From the NCBI GenBank assembly GCA_964422145.1, contig CAYQZV010000003.1:148483-212482 (forward strand): DNA of 64,000 bases. Reading direction: 5' to 3'. Below, in pieces: positions 8,565 to 16,935 of the stretch. Made by a program: the position numbers and the translations under genes. Within the stretch, counting starts at the first letter, position 1, and each line of letters begins with the position of its first letter. The notes beneath the pieces were generated by a model. The model did no database searches, had not been told where the DNA came from, and was given only the letters and a program-made list of their open reading frames with translations. This stretch comes from JACNKV01 sp964422145 (lineage in GTDB: Bacteria; Fidelibacterota; Marinisomatia; Marinisomatales; JACNKV01).

Positions 8565-9163
8565 GAGGGTCTATCCACACATTTAAAGTGATTTAGAAGT
8601 TGATCACGTAAAAACAATCTTGCACGCATTAATCGAACTTTTACATTCGCTTCACTGATATCTAAAATTTCAGCTGCACTCTTCGTAGACTGATTCTCTA
8701 AATCTCTCAGGATAAAAACTGAACTGTAATGTTCGGGTAATTCTTTCAACGCTTTCATCAAACAATTCCGAAATGCTTCATCGTTCACTTCATTTTCCAG
8801 ATAATCCGGCCAATGATGCAGTTCATATCCTTTTAATGGTTTGACCAAAGCTTCATCATTCAACATGTCAGTATCTACACGTTTTTTATCTCTGAATTTA
8901 CCATAGGCGATATTGGAAGTAATCCGATACAGCCAGGTATACAATGAAGATTTCCCGGAGAAAGTATGGATTTTTTTTATCATCGTGATAAATGTTTCCT
9001 GTAAAACATCTTCAGCATCTTCCTGATTTTGCATGATACGGAGTGCAAGATTATATATCTTGCTAGAATGGGTTCTAACGAGTTCCGCAAATGCGGATTG
9101 GTCCTCATTCTTGGCATCGGCGATTAATTGTTTCTCGTTCCGTTTATCTGGCATTGTATCCAT
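8561..9163 (-). CDS. ECF RNA polymerase sigma factor
   Basis: Sigma-70 family, extracytoplasmic-function type, 200 residues. Region 2 is clear at about 33-75 (SKIYNLALRIMQNQEDAEDV through SSLYTWLYRI), including the -10 recognition helix. Region 4 lies at about 140-190 (LPEHYSSVFILRDLENQS, then a helix-turn-helix ending in VKVRLMRARLFLRDQL). A spacer of about 45 residues separates them. No region 1 or 3 is present. It heads the operon with anti-sigma, DUF6132, small UGA protein and FmdB, and probably controls its own transcription. An internal Met4 is an alternative start. Confidence 0.93.
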   Translation of the reverse strand: MDTMPDKRNEKQLIADAKNEDQSAFAELVRTHSSKIYNLALRIMQNQEDAEDVLQETFITMIKKIHTFSGKSSLYTWLYRITSNIAYGKFRDKKRVDTDMLNDEALVKPLKGYELHHWPDYLENEVNDEAFRNCLMKALKELPEHYSSVFILRDLENQSTKSAAEILDISEANVKVRLMRARLFLRDQLLNHFKCVDRPS

Positions 9164-9228
9164 CGTGACGATCTTTATGTGATCATTTTACTGGTTTCAC
9201 TCCATTGGATGTAAATAATGAATTTTCG

Positions 9229-9789
9229 TTACACACTAAACCAAAGAATGATGAGAGGGATCAATATCCCTGCGAAAGTATAGAGGCCTCCTCGACCGGT
9301 GAATCCCTTCTTCCCTTTTACCATAAAGATGGATGTCACAGCGAAAAGAATCAATGCTCCGCAGAAGATATCAGAGAACCATGTCCACCATCGATTGGGA
9401 TTGTAATGCAGGACGTTCACTTGATAGAATACAGCGCGCTTTCGAAGGAACTCCACATTACCCTTGCCGGTTTGTGTATTGACAATAATGGACGATCCGC
9501 CCTTCAGAAAGATCTTCAATCGATCCTCATTCGGGTAATAGTAATTCTGTACAGTAAATCCATTTGCGACTTGATTTGCAACGTTATTGATGGTTTCAAC
9601 CTCAGCAACTCCTTTTGACAGATCTGCAGAAGTTGTAAACGCTTTATGTTCGACGATGTAATTTGGATTCCAGTCGCTAAGATGATTTAATGCGATCCCG
9701 GATATCGCGAATATAAGGGTGGTCCCAATAAAGAAAAAACCAAAGTCACGATGAAGAATTCGACTCCATTTTCTGATAGGCTTAATCAT
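9229..9789 (-). CDS. PepSY-associated transmembrane protein
   Basis: Inner-membrane protein of 186 residues with the PepSY_TM layout: an N-terminal helix (about 15-35, DFGFFFIGTTLIFAISGIAL), a roughly 80-residue periplasmic domain containing YYYPNEDRLKIFLKGGSSII, the HYNPNRWWTWFSD motif, then two more helices to the C-terminus. Relatives occur with iron, copper or haem uptake genes and are proposed to handle metal or electron transfer at the membrane. Its ATG overlaps the stop of the lipoprotein gene (TAATG), so the two are translationally coupled. The metal role is inferred. Confidence 0.8.
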   Translation of the reverse strand: MIKPIRKWSRILHRDFGFFFIGTTLIFAISGIALNHLSDWNPNYIVEHKAFTTSADLSKGVAEVETINNVANQVANGFTVQNYYYPNEDRLKIFLKGGSSIIVNTQTGKGNVEFLRKRAVFYQVNVLHYNPNRWWTWFSDIFCGALILFAVTSIFMVKGKKGFTGRGGLYTFAGILIPLIILWFSV

Positions 9790-10277
9790 TATTCAACCGA
9801 TTTATGAGAAACGTAGGTTACATAATATTCAGAAAAATGATCTTTTCCACAGGCCTTCAATGAATCACGCATCATTTCAATATAATCCAAAGCTCCGACC
9901 TTACGATCATGTTCCTCAATCGTGTTGGCATTTTCTTCCCATCGCTGGAATGTAGATTCATCAATCACATCTTCACCCAAAATACCGGTAACCACAATTT
10001 CCGTTCCAACCAGATTTTCATCAAACCGTTCTTCAGACAGCACGTGCAGGCTGTAATCATCTGTGACCAGCAGGATTTTCTTTCCACCATGTTTGCAGAC
10101 ATGGTCTACAATTCCGGTTGTGTGAATGGTTTGATTCACATAATTCGGAGCGAGTTCTTCGAATTGCGCCATTGGGAGTTCTGTGGAATTTGATTCAGTT
10201 TTTTCTTTGGAAGAACATCCAATGAGTATAATCAAGGCGAAAATTGCCCAATGATTTTTCAAGTTAAAATAGTTCAT
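9789..10277 (-). CDS. Lipoprotein with OB-fold-like domain
   Basis: Predicted lipoprotein of 162 residues. The start is placed at ATG 10277, which has AGAGGG upstream and gives a clean signal peptide ending in the lipobox LIGC (Cys21); a longer frame from 10316 would add a charged tail before it. The mature part has alternating strands (IHTTGIVDHVCKHGGKKILL, then TGILGEDV) that resemble a small OB-fold, and ends with a helix containing a second Cys (SLKACGKDH). Function is unknown. Tight coupling to the PepSY-type membrane protein suggests a shared role in metal or electron handling. Confidence 0.65.
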   Translation of the reverse strand: MNYFNLKNHWAIFALIILIGCSSKEKTESNSTELPMAQFEELAPNYVNQTIHTTGIVDHVCKHGGKKILLVTDDYSLHVLSEERFDENLVGTEIVVTGILGEDVIDESTFQRWEENANTIEEHDRKVGALDYIEMMRDSLKACGKDHFSEYYVTYVSHKSVE

Positions 10278-10349
10278 AAATACCCTCTTTTTTCGTTTTG
10301 TGAGAAAATTCATCAAAAAGATGAAGAGGAATTTAAGGAGGTAAACCTA

Positions 10350-12155
10350 TTACTTAAGCGGTAAAAATGGCCACAGAATCGGAATCATGATCGTCGCAAG
10401 AATCCATAATGTGATGCCGAGTGGAAATCCGACTTTCATGTAATCGGTAAACTTATATCCGCCGGGACCGTAAACCATCAGGTTGGTTTGATATCCAACC
10501 GGTGTAATAAACGAAGAAGAAGCAGCAAAACAAATGGCGAAGACAAAAGGACGCGGATCATATCCTAATTGGATCGATGCGATGATCGCAATTGGGGTCA
10601 TTATAATTGCAGTAGCTGCATTTGAAGATACTTCGGTTAAGATCATGGTTACAAGATAGACCGTTGCTAACAATGCATAAGGTCGATAATCATTCGGAAA
10701 CTGATCAACGAGCCGAATGAGCATAGAGCCGATCCAGTCTGCCGTTCCGCTGGTTTGCATCACAATCCCCAACGGGATCAATGCAGCAATCAGGACGATA
10801 ACCTGCCAATGGATTGCATTGTAACTTTCATTGGGAGTGACAATTTTCAGGATCAATAAGAGAATGGCACCAACCAAGACACCCTTTAAAATCGAAATGA
10901 TGCCTAATGCTGCAAGAATCACTGCGCTGATAATAACCACTAAACTCATCCACCAGTATCGAGGTTTTTTTAACGGAGCGTCTAATTCGTCCAGGACTAA
11001 AAAATCCCCTGTAGCCGCCATTTCATTTATCTTTTCTCTCGGACCATAGATCAACAGCGTATCAAATGCCCGCATTACAATATGGGCGATCTTCCGTCTA
11101 AAAATAGCTCCTTCACGCCGAATCGCTAACACAAAACTCCCGAATCTTCTCCTGAAATTGGCTTCCATCAAGCTTCGATCCAATAAAGAGGAATTTTCTG
11201 TTAATATACATTCTACCAAAACGTTATCTGCTTGTGTCAATTCAGTATGGGTTAATTTTTCATCGGTTAAAAGGGCAACTTTCTCTACCTCTTTCATTCT
11301 CAGGAAATTATCGATGGCACCTTTGACAAACAGAACATCACCCGCTTTTAAAACGGTATTTCGTATATTGGTTGTAATTAGCTGCTTATCCCGCATAATA
11401 TCCAATACCATCACGTCATAATCTTGATTGATCCTTCTCTCCAAACAGGTTTGACCCACGAGCGGAGAGTTATCCATTATCTTTATTTCTGTCAAGTATC
11501 CGCCCATATGATAACTTTTGGTCAAACTGGAGGTAATCGTTCTGGATGGAAGAAATCTATATGCGACAAATAAAACATAGATTAGTCCAACGACGAGACT
11601 GATCGCTCCGTATTTTGTGAATTCAAACATCCCCAACGGTTGAAAATCACCATAGGATATCAAGATTGAGTTCACCAGAAGATTGGTAGACGTACCTACC
11701 AATGTGAGGGTTCCGCCCAATATCGCTGCATAACTTAACGGAATCAGGACTTTCGATGGACTGATATGATATTTATGCGCAAGGCGGATTGTAACCGGCA
11801 TGAATATCGCAACGATCGCCGTATTATTGACAATGGCAGATGCAAGAGAGATCGACAGCAGATAAACAGCTAACCCTAATACTTTTGATTGATGGACAAG
11901 CCGATTGAGCGTTAGGATCAGATACTCTAGAACCCCGGATTTCTGTAAAGCATGACTCAGAATAAACAGGACCGCTATTGTAATCACAGCTGGATTGGAA
12001 AAACCGGAAAGGGCTTCTGCGGGGGTGAGAAAGTTGCTGAGGAATAAAAAGCCCAATAAAGACAACGCGACGACGTCGATCGGCAGGGCTTCTGTTACAA
12101 ACAGAATAAAAGCCAGCAGGATAATTCCCAGTACGATGGCGATTTCAAGTGTCAT
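10350..12155 (-). CDS. SLC13/DASS-type permease with two TrkA-C domains
   Basis: Sodium-dependent anion transporter of 601 residues. Hydrophobic helices at about 1-195 and 400-600 flank a soluble middle of roughly 200 residues holding two RCK_C/TrkA-C domains (for example near 215-290 and 305-385, each with a GDVLFVKG- or DTLLIYGP-type end). The membrane part has ALSGFSNPAVITIAVLFIL, NNTAIVAIFMPV and TEVSSNAATAIIMTPIA, the SNT/NNT substrate-loop motifs of the family. Family members carry sulfate, phosphate or dicarboxylates; which one applies here cannot be decided. A likely -7 element (TACATTCC) lies at 12190-12197. Confidence 0.87.
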   Translation of the reverse strand: MTLEIAIVLGIILLAFILFVTEALPIDVVALSLLGFLFLSNFLTPAEALSGFSNPAVITIAVLFILSHALQKSGVLEYLILTLNRLVHQSKVLGLAVYLLSISLASAIVNNTAIVAIFMPVTIRLAHKYHISPSKVLIPLSYAAILGGTLTLVGTSTNLLVNSILISYGDFQPLGMFEFTKYGAISLVVGLIYVLFVAYRFLPSRTITSSLTKSYHMGGYLTEIKIMDNSPLVGQTCLERRINQDYDVMVLDIMRDKQLITTNIRNTVLKAGDVLFVKGAIDNFLRMKEVEKVALLTDEKLTHTELTQADNVLVECILTENSSLLDRSLMEANFRRRFGSFVLAIRREGAIFRRKIAHIVMRAFDTLLIYGPREKINEMAATGDFLVLDELDAPLKKPRYWWMSLVVIISAVILAALGIISILKGVLVGAILLLILKIVTPNESYNAIHWQVIVLIAALIPLGIVMQTSGTADWIGSMLIRLVDQFPNDYRPYALLATVYLVTMILTEVSSNAATAIIMTPIAIIASIQLGYDPRPFVFAICFAASSSFITPVGYQTNLMVYGPGGYKFTDYMKVGFPLGITLWILATIMIPILWPFLPLK

Positions 12156-12293
12156 GGTTTATTCTTCTCAATTTGAATCACTAATATCGGGAATGTAGTA
12201 AGAATTACTAATCGGTAAACAGAATTCTTTTGTCGCATCTCTGACAAAACAAACGTCATCCAGATACTATCTGAATTCTGATGAATAAAACAG

Positions 12294-13739
12294 TTATTTC
12301 AGTAACAACATCTTCCCTGTTTGCATTCGATCATTCGAAGTGATGGTATACAGATAAATCCCTGACGGAACGTTTTGTCCTGCAGAATTTTCAGCATCCC
12401 ATTTGAGAGAATACATGCCGGGATCGGCTTGTCCGTTATAAAGCGTTATGACTTTTTCACCCATGACAGAATAAATGGTTACGTTAATATTTGAAGTGAT
12501 ATCTAAATCGAACTCGATATTTGTTTCAGGATTGAACGGATTTGGATAATTCCCTTTTAATGTAAACTTTTCAGGAATAACATCCGAAATTTCACTATGA
12601 AGGAAATCATTATCCGGGTTATTAATACCAAAGATGGTTTCGTAATGATATTCTAGTACCCCTTCAGGAATCAATATTACTCGGTCATGTCCAAACCCAG
12701 CCTCATTATCAATTGCCCCATTTACTCCGGGAGAAAGTGTATCAATACCATCATACCATGCACCAAACTTCGCCATGAATAAATGATCATGACCAGCCGG
12801 TAATACAAACGCACCCGTAAAGATGTGGTCTCCATCTTCGTCAGTTAAAATTGGCATATCTGCACTCGCTGGATTCTCACAACTGTCTCCGATACAGTCA
12901 CCCCACGTATACCAACCGTTCAAATAAGAACCGTTAAATACCAGGGCTTCTGCTTCATGAAGGAATGGCTCCCCAGTGTTAGCATTTAAAACACCATCAA
13001 TCCACTCAACTGCAAATGTGATAGTAACATCAAAATCAGGAATAAGTATAGAGGGTGTAATTTCAGGCTCAACCGGGTCAAGAACAATATCATATCCTGT
13101 GAATTCAAATACTCTATTATCTCCTATCTCCCATCCTGTATTTTCCCAATCTTGATCAGGATTGGCTTTAAACTTCCAATTAACTTCATTACCCACTTCC
13201 TCAGTGATTGTAACATCTATAACGTATAAGTCTGGATCCACTAAATCCGGTTGAAGAGTATTACCGCCGCCCCAGCCGTTAAAACTGCCACGAACCTCTA
13301 ACGTGTGAACAGAAGGATCAAACCCAACAAAGTTCGTCATATCAGCCTGGAATGTCACAACGCCTATATCATATACTCCAGCACAATCACCGAAATTGAC
13401 AACAGGGATTATCTCATCCATCTCACCTACTGTGTAATATCGATTACCGCCCTCTGAACACTCAGAAGGGACAAACTCCTCTAAGCCCCAAGCATTCCCA
13501 TTCACATATTTGAAGTATACCGTCTCTCCGGGCGTCAATGAAAATGTATACTCATAAACACCGTTTCCATCGTTATCCGTCATTAACGTCGTTGAAGGAT
13601 CCCAGCCCTGCATGCTGCCCGCGATATGAACACCGGCTGCACTCACTTCTTCATTCGACATGTCTACCTGAAATGTGACAGCGGTTGCCGAAATTCTGCT
13701 TAAAACAATAAATGATATACTTAATAATGTTCTGATCAT
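12294..13739 (-). CDS. T9SS-exported protein with starch-binding-like domains
   Basis: Secreted 481-residue protein. A signal peptide (about 1-20) is followed by two modules resembling CBM20/CBM48-type beta-sandwiches: VTFQVDMSNEEV...IAGSMQGWDP at about 22-100 and VTFQADMTNF...VRGSFNGWGG at about 125-215. A third related segment runs from about 240 to 360 (FNGSYLNGWYTW). Residues from about 400 form a type A T9SS sorting domain with NYPNPFNPETNIEFDL, the SGIYLY strand and a terminal MLLLK. It probably sits at the cell surface and binds polysaccharide; no catalytic domain is visible. It has its own transcription unit, divergent from the OPT gene. Confidence 0.8.
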   Translation of the reverse strand: MIRTLLSISFIVLSRISATAVTFQVDMSNEEVSAAGVHIAGSMQGWDPSTTLMTDNDGNGVYEYTFSLTPGETVYFKYVNGNAWGLEEFVPSECSEGGNRYYTVGEMDEIIPVVNFGDCAGVYDIGVVTFQADMTNFVGFDPSVHTLEVRGSFNGWGGGNTLQPDLVDPDLYVIDVTITEEVGNEVNWKFKANPDQDWENTGWEIGDNRVFEFTGYDIVLDPVEPEITPSILIPDFDVTITFAVEWIDGVLNANTGEPFLHEAEALVFNGSYLNGWYTWGDCIGDSCENPASADMPILTDEDGDHIFTGAFVLPAGHDHLFMAKFGAWYDGIDTLSPGVNGAIDNEAGFGHDRVILIPEGVLEYHYETIFGINNPDNDFLHSEISDVIPEKFTLKGNYPNPFNPETNIEFDLDITSNINVTIYSVMGEKVITLYNGQADPGMYSLKWDAENSAGQNVPSGIYLYTITSNDRMQTGKMLLLK

Positions 13740-13846
13740 AATTCCCCCGATATATTCAGTTTATTGAAAATTATCTTGATTCAAGTTACATCTAAAACAA
13801 TATATGTTTAACATAAACGATCGTTATAAAATGGAAACTTCTTTTC

Positions 13847-13878
13847 TTGCTGACGATACCGAAATCTCTCTATCTTTC
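13847..13878 (+). promoter_or_regulatory. Putative -33/-7 promoter of OPT-ada operon
   Basis: TTG at 13847-13849 and TATCTTTC at 13871-13878 are separated by 21 nt, matching the Bacteroidetes-type TTG/TAnnTTTG pattern at seven of eight -7 positions that are specified or free. The OPT start codon lies 31 nt further on. Confidence 0.45.
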
Positions 13879-13909
13879 CCATCAATATAACGAATTTAAC
13901 GAGAGAATT

Positions 13910-15850
13910 ATGCCAAACAAACCTCTTCCTGAAATCACATTAAAAGCTATTTTATTAGGAATTTTATTATCGATGATCCTTGCCGGTGCCAATGCCTATT
14001 TAGGTTTATTTGCAGGGATGACGGTTTCAGCATCCATTCCGGCTGCTGTTATCTCAATGGGAGTGTTAAAATTATTCCGCAAATCAAATATTCTTGAAAA
14101 TAATATCGTTCAAACCGCAGCTTCCGCAGGAGAATCCCTTGCGGCAGGAGTGATCTTCACCATCCCGGCATTGATCCTGATGAATTATTGGGGTGAATTT
14201 GGATTTGATCAATATTGGATCATCACCGGAATCGCAGCTACCGGAGGAATCGTCGGTGTTTTATTCACAATCCCGCTTAGACGAACGTTGATTATTGAAG
14301 AAGAGCTTCAATTTCCGGAAGGTATCGCCACAGCTGAAGTCTTAAAGTCCGGTGAGAAAGGCTCAACCGGGTTAAAATATCTCGTTTACGCCGGAATTGC
14401 CGGAGCGGTATTTAAATTAGGATCAGAAGCAGCAAAATTATGGGCAGGTATTTTGACAGGTGCCACGCGCATCGGCAACTCCTTTGCCAGCTTCCAATTG
14501 AACCTGTCTCCCGCTTTGATCTCCGTCGGATATATTGTCGGTTTGAACATTGCTTTGCTCGTGTTTGGCGGTGGAGTTATCGGTCGCTGGGTCTTCCTTC
14601 CCATCCTTTCACCTTCTTATGTAGATCAGCTGCCGCCGGACGTGGCGATGAATGCGGCTGATTCGGTGAATTGGATCCATAGTAATGTTATCAAATATAT
14701 CGGAGTTGGATCGATGATTGTCGGCGGATTATGGGCTTTGATCAATCTTCGTTCATCGTTAGTGAAGGGAATAAAATCGAGCCTGGATGTTTACAACAAA
14801 GTGAAATACGGCGAAAAAGTGACCGTTGACCGCACAGAAATGGATACGCCCATCGTATGGGTTGGTATTGCTTTACTCTTTTCTCTCATCCCAATATTTG
14901 CAATTTACATTACTGTCGTAAAAAGCATCCCTGTTACAGCATTTATGGCTGTGATCATGCTGTTAGCAGGATTCATTTTCTCGGCAGTGGCTGCCTACAT
15001 GGCCGGACTGGTCGGATCTTCCAATAATCCGATCTCCGGAGTGACAATCGCAACCGTTTTATCTTCTTCTATTTTACTCTTTGCTCTGCACAAAGGCGGT
15101 GTGGATGTCGGTCCGGCAGCGGCAATCTTTATCGGTGCGGTTGTGTGTTGTGCAGCTGCGATCGGTGGAGATAACCTTCAAGATTTGAAAACAGGGCAAA
15201 TCGTCGGGGCGACACCATGGAAACAGCAGATTATGCAGGCAATTGGTGTATTATCTAGTTCAATTGTAATGATGCCCGTCCTTTGGATGCTTCATCAACG
15301 GTACGGAATTGCATCGGATGCACATTTACCTGCAAGCATGCAAGGGAATGCTTTAGAAGCACCGCAAGCCAGTTTAATGTCGAATATTGCGAACGGAGTC
15401 TTTAATCAGAATCTCCCATGGGACTTAATCATTATGGGATGTTTCCTCGCTGTCGGTATCATTATACTCGATAAAACGTTAGAAAAACGCGGATCAAGTT
15501 TCAGAACACCGGTTCTCGCAGTGGCTGTGGGTCTCTATCTGCCTTTCCATTTGGTTACTCCAATTCTGTTAGGCGGACTTATATCTTTCATCACTACCGG
15601 AAAAACCGCGATGCATGATGAAAACGATCTAAACCAAAACGGGCTCTTATTTGCTTCCGGACTTATTACCGGTGAAGCTCTGATCGGGATTCTGCTAGCC
15701 TTCCCTCTCATGCTGAACGAACTGTATGATTTGAGTATTTCAACCGAGTTCTCTTTCTTTGCAGAAGCTCCATTAGGTCCATGGCCGGGCGTTGTTCTTC
15801 TTGGCGGGGTTTGCTATTGGTTATATAAGGTCAGCATGAAAGATAAGTGA
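13910..15850 (+). CDS. OPT family oligopeptide transporter
   Basis: Inner-membrane importer of 646 residues with about 14-16 helices. The start chosen is ATG 13910 (MPNKPLPEITLKA), preceded by a purine-rich GAGAG; an upstream in-frame TTG lies inside the putative promoter. OPT/YSL-type motifs include ANAYLGLFAGMTVSASIPAA near 27-46, the ENNIVQTAASAGESLAAG stretch near 62-80 and GGDNLQDLKTGQIVGATP near 423. Bacterial members import di- to oligopeptides or metal chelates. It is co-transcribed with adenosine deaminase 7 nt downstream, though no functional link is evident. Confidence 0.88.
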   Translation: MPNKPLPEITLKAILLGILLSMILAGANAYLGLFAGMTVSASIPAAVISMGVLKLFRKSNILENNIVQTAASAGESLAAGVIFTIPALILMNYWGEFGFDQYWIITGIAATGGIVGVLFTIPLRRTLIIEEELQFPEGIATAEVLKSGEKGSTGLKYLVYAGIAGAVFKLGSEAAKLWAGILTGATRIGNSFASFQLNLSPALISVGYIVGLNIALLVFGGGVIGRWVFLPILSPSYVDQLPPDVAMNAADSVNWIHSNVIKYIGVGSMIVGGLWALINLRSSLVKGIKSSLDVYNKVKYGEKVTVDRTEMDTPIVWVGIALLFSLIPIFAIYITVVKSIPVTAFMAVIMLLAGFIFSAVAAYMAGLVGSSNNPISGVTIATVLSSSILLFALHKGGVDVGPAAAIFIGAVVCCAAAIGGDNLQDLKTGQIVGATPWKQQIMQAIGVLSSSIVMMPVLWMLHQRYGIASDAHLPASMQGNALEAPQASLMSNIANGVFNQNLPWDLIIMGCFLAVGIIILDKTLEKRGSSFRTPVLAVAVGLYLPFHLVTPILLGGLISFITTGKTAMHDENDLNQNGLLFASGLITGEALIGILLAFPLMLNELYDLSISTEFSFFAEAPLGPWPGVVLLGGVCYWLYKVSMKDK

Positions 15851-15857
15851 GGATATC

Positions 15858-16913
15858 ATGGTTACAAAAGAACTGGTAAAACGACTTCCAAAAGTTGAAT
15901 TGCACTGCCATCTGGACGGATCTCTCCGAATTGAGACTCTAATTAATCTTGCGGAATCTGATAAAATAAAACTGCCATCCTATGATCATGATGTTCTTTA
16001 TAAGTCATTGACATTTAGAGACAAACGCGGCTCACTTGAAGATTATCTTCAAGCATTTGATGTTACTCTTAGCGTCATGCAGACACCAGAAAGCCTGGAA
16101 CGAATTGCCTTTGAGTTGATTGAAGATGTCGCCAAAGAAAATGTAAAATACATTGAAGTACGGTACTCCCCCATCTTGCATACAAAAGAAGGAATGCACC
16201 TCGCTGAAACAATCGATGCAGTCAAAGCGGGATTAAAACGCGGAGAAAAAGAATTTGGTGTGCGTTCGGGTATCATTGTCTGCGGGATCAGAAACATCTC
16301 TCCTGAAACTTCATTGAGACTCGCAGATTTGACCGTGCAGTATAAAAACAATGGTGTGGTCGGATTTGACCTCGCCGGAGCTGAAGAAAACTTCCCGGCA
16401 AAACATCATCAGGAGGCATTTTATCTAATCTTAAATAATAACATTAATGCAACGATCCATGCAGGAGAAGCTTTTGGTCCGGCATCCATTCATCAGGCCG
16501 TGCATCATTGCGGGGCTCACCGTATCGGTCACGGCACACGGCTTAAAGAGGATATCGATTTGATGAATTACATCAATGATCACCGCATTCCGTTGGAGAT
16601 CAGCCTAACTTCAAATTGGCATACTCGGTCGGTGCGATCCTTAAAATATCACCCGTTGAAATTTTATTACGAACATGGATTGCGGGTCACGCTGAGTACA
16701 GATAATCGTCTCATCAGCGACACCACCCTTACGAAAGAATTCATTTTAGCTCATGAACTGTTTGATTATGATTTATTTGATTTCAGGCATTTCATCATTG
16801 ATGCAGCGAAAAGCGCTTTCATTCCGCATAATGAACGGAAATCACTTATCCAGTCGATTGCGGATGAACTTGAAAGTGAATTCGGATTAAAATCGGAGTA
16901 CGTGGAGTACTAA
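15858..16913 (+). CDS. add: Adenosine deaminase
   Basis: Converts adenosine (and deoxyadenosine) to inosine in purine salvage; cytosolic zinc enzyme. The 351-residue length fits the family. Seen motifs: HCH in VELHCHLDGSLR (His16, His18, metal ligands), GFDLAGAEE near 168, HAGE near 200 (His ligand and the catalytic Glu), HRIGHGTRL near 220, and LSTDNRLIS near 278, where the Asp ligand sits in the STDN form common in bacterial enzymes. A broader aminohydrolase substrate (such as the 6-aminodeoxyfutalosine branch) cannot be excluded. The gene ends 22 bases before the convergent PorZ-like gene. Confidence 0.88.
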   Translation: MVTKELVKRLPKVELHCHLDGSLRIETLINLAESDKIKLPSYDHDVLYKSLTFRDKRGSLEDYLQAFDVTLSVMQTPESLERIAFELIEDVAKENVKYIEVRYSPILHTKEGMHLAETIDAVKAGLKRGEKEFGVRSGIIVCGIRNISPETSLRLADLTVQYKNNGVVGFDLAGAEENFPAKHHQEAFYLILNNNINATIHAGEAFGPASIHQAVHHCGAHRIGHGTRLKEDIDLMNYINDHRIPLEISLTSNWHTRSVRSLKYHPLKFYYEHGLRVTLSTDNRLISDTTLTKEFILAHELFDYDLFDFRHFIIDAAKSAFIPHNERKSLIQSIADELESEFGLKSEYVEY

Positions 16914-16935
16914 AACTGACAAGACTCTGGAAGAT

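Noticed and set aside
9205..9618. Open frame on the plus strand of 137 codons
   Set aside because: It is antisense to the PepSY-type gene, has no family features and its composition follows the opposite-strand codons.
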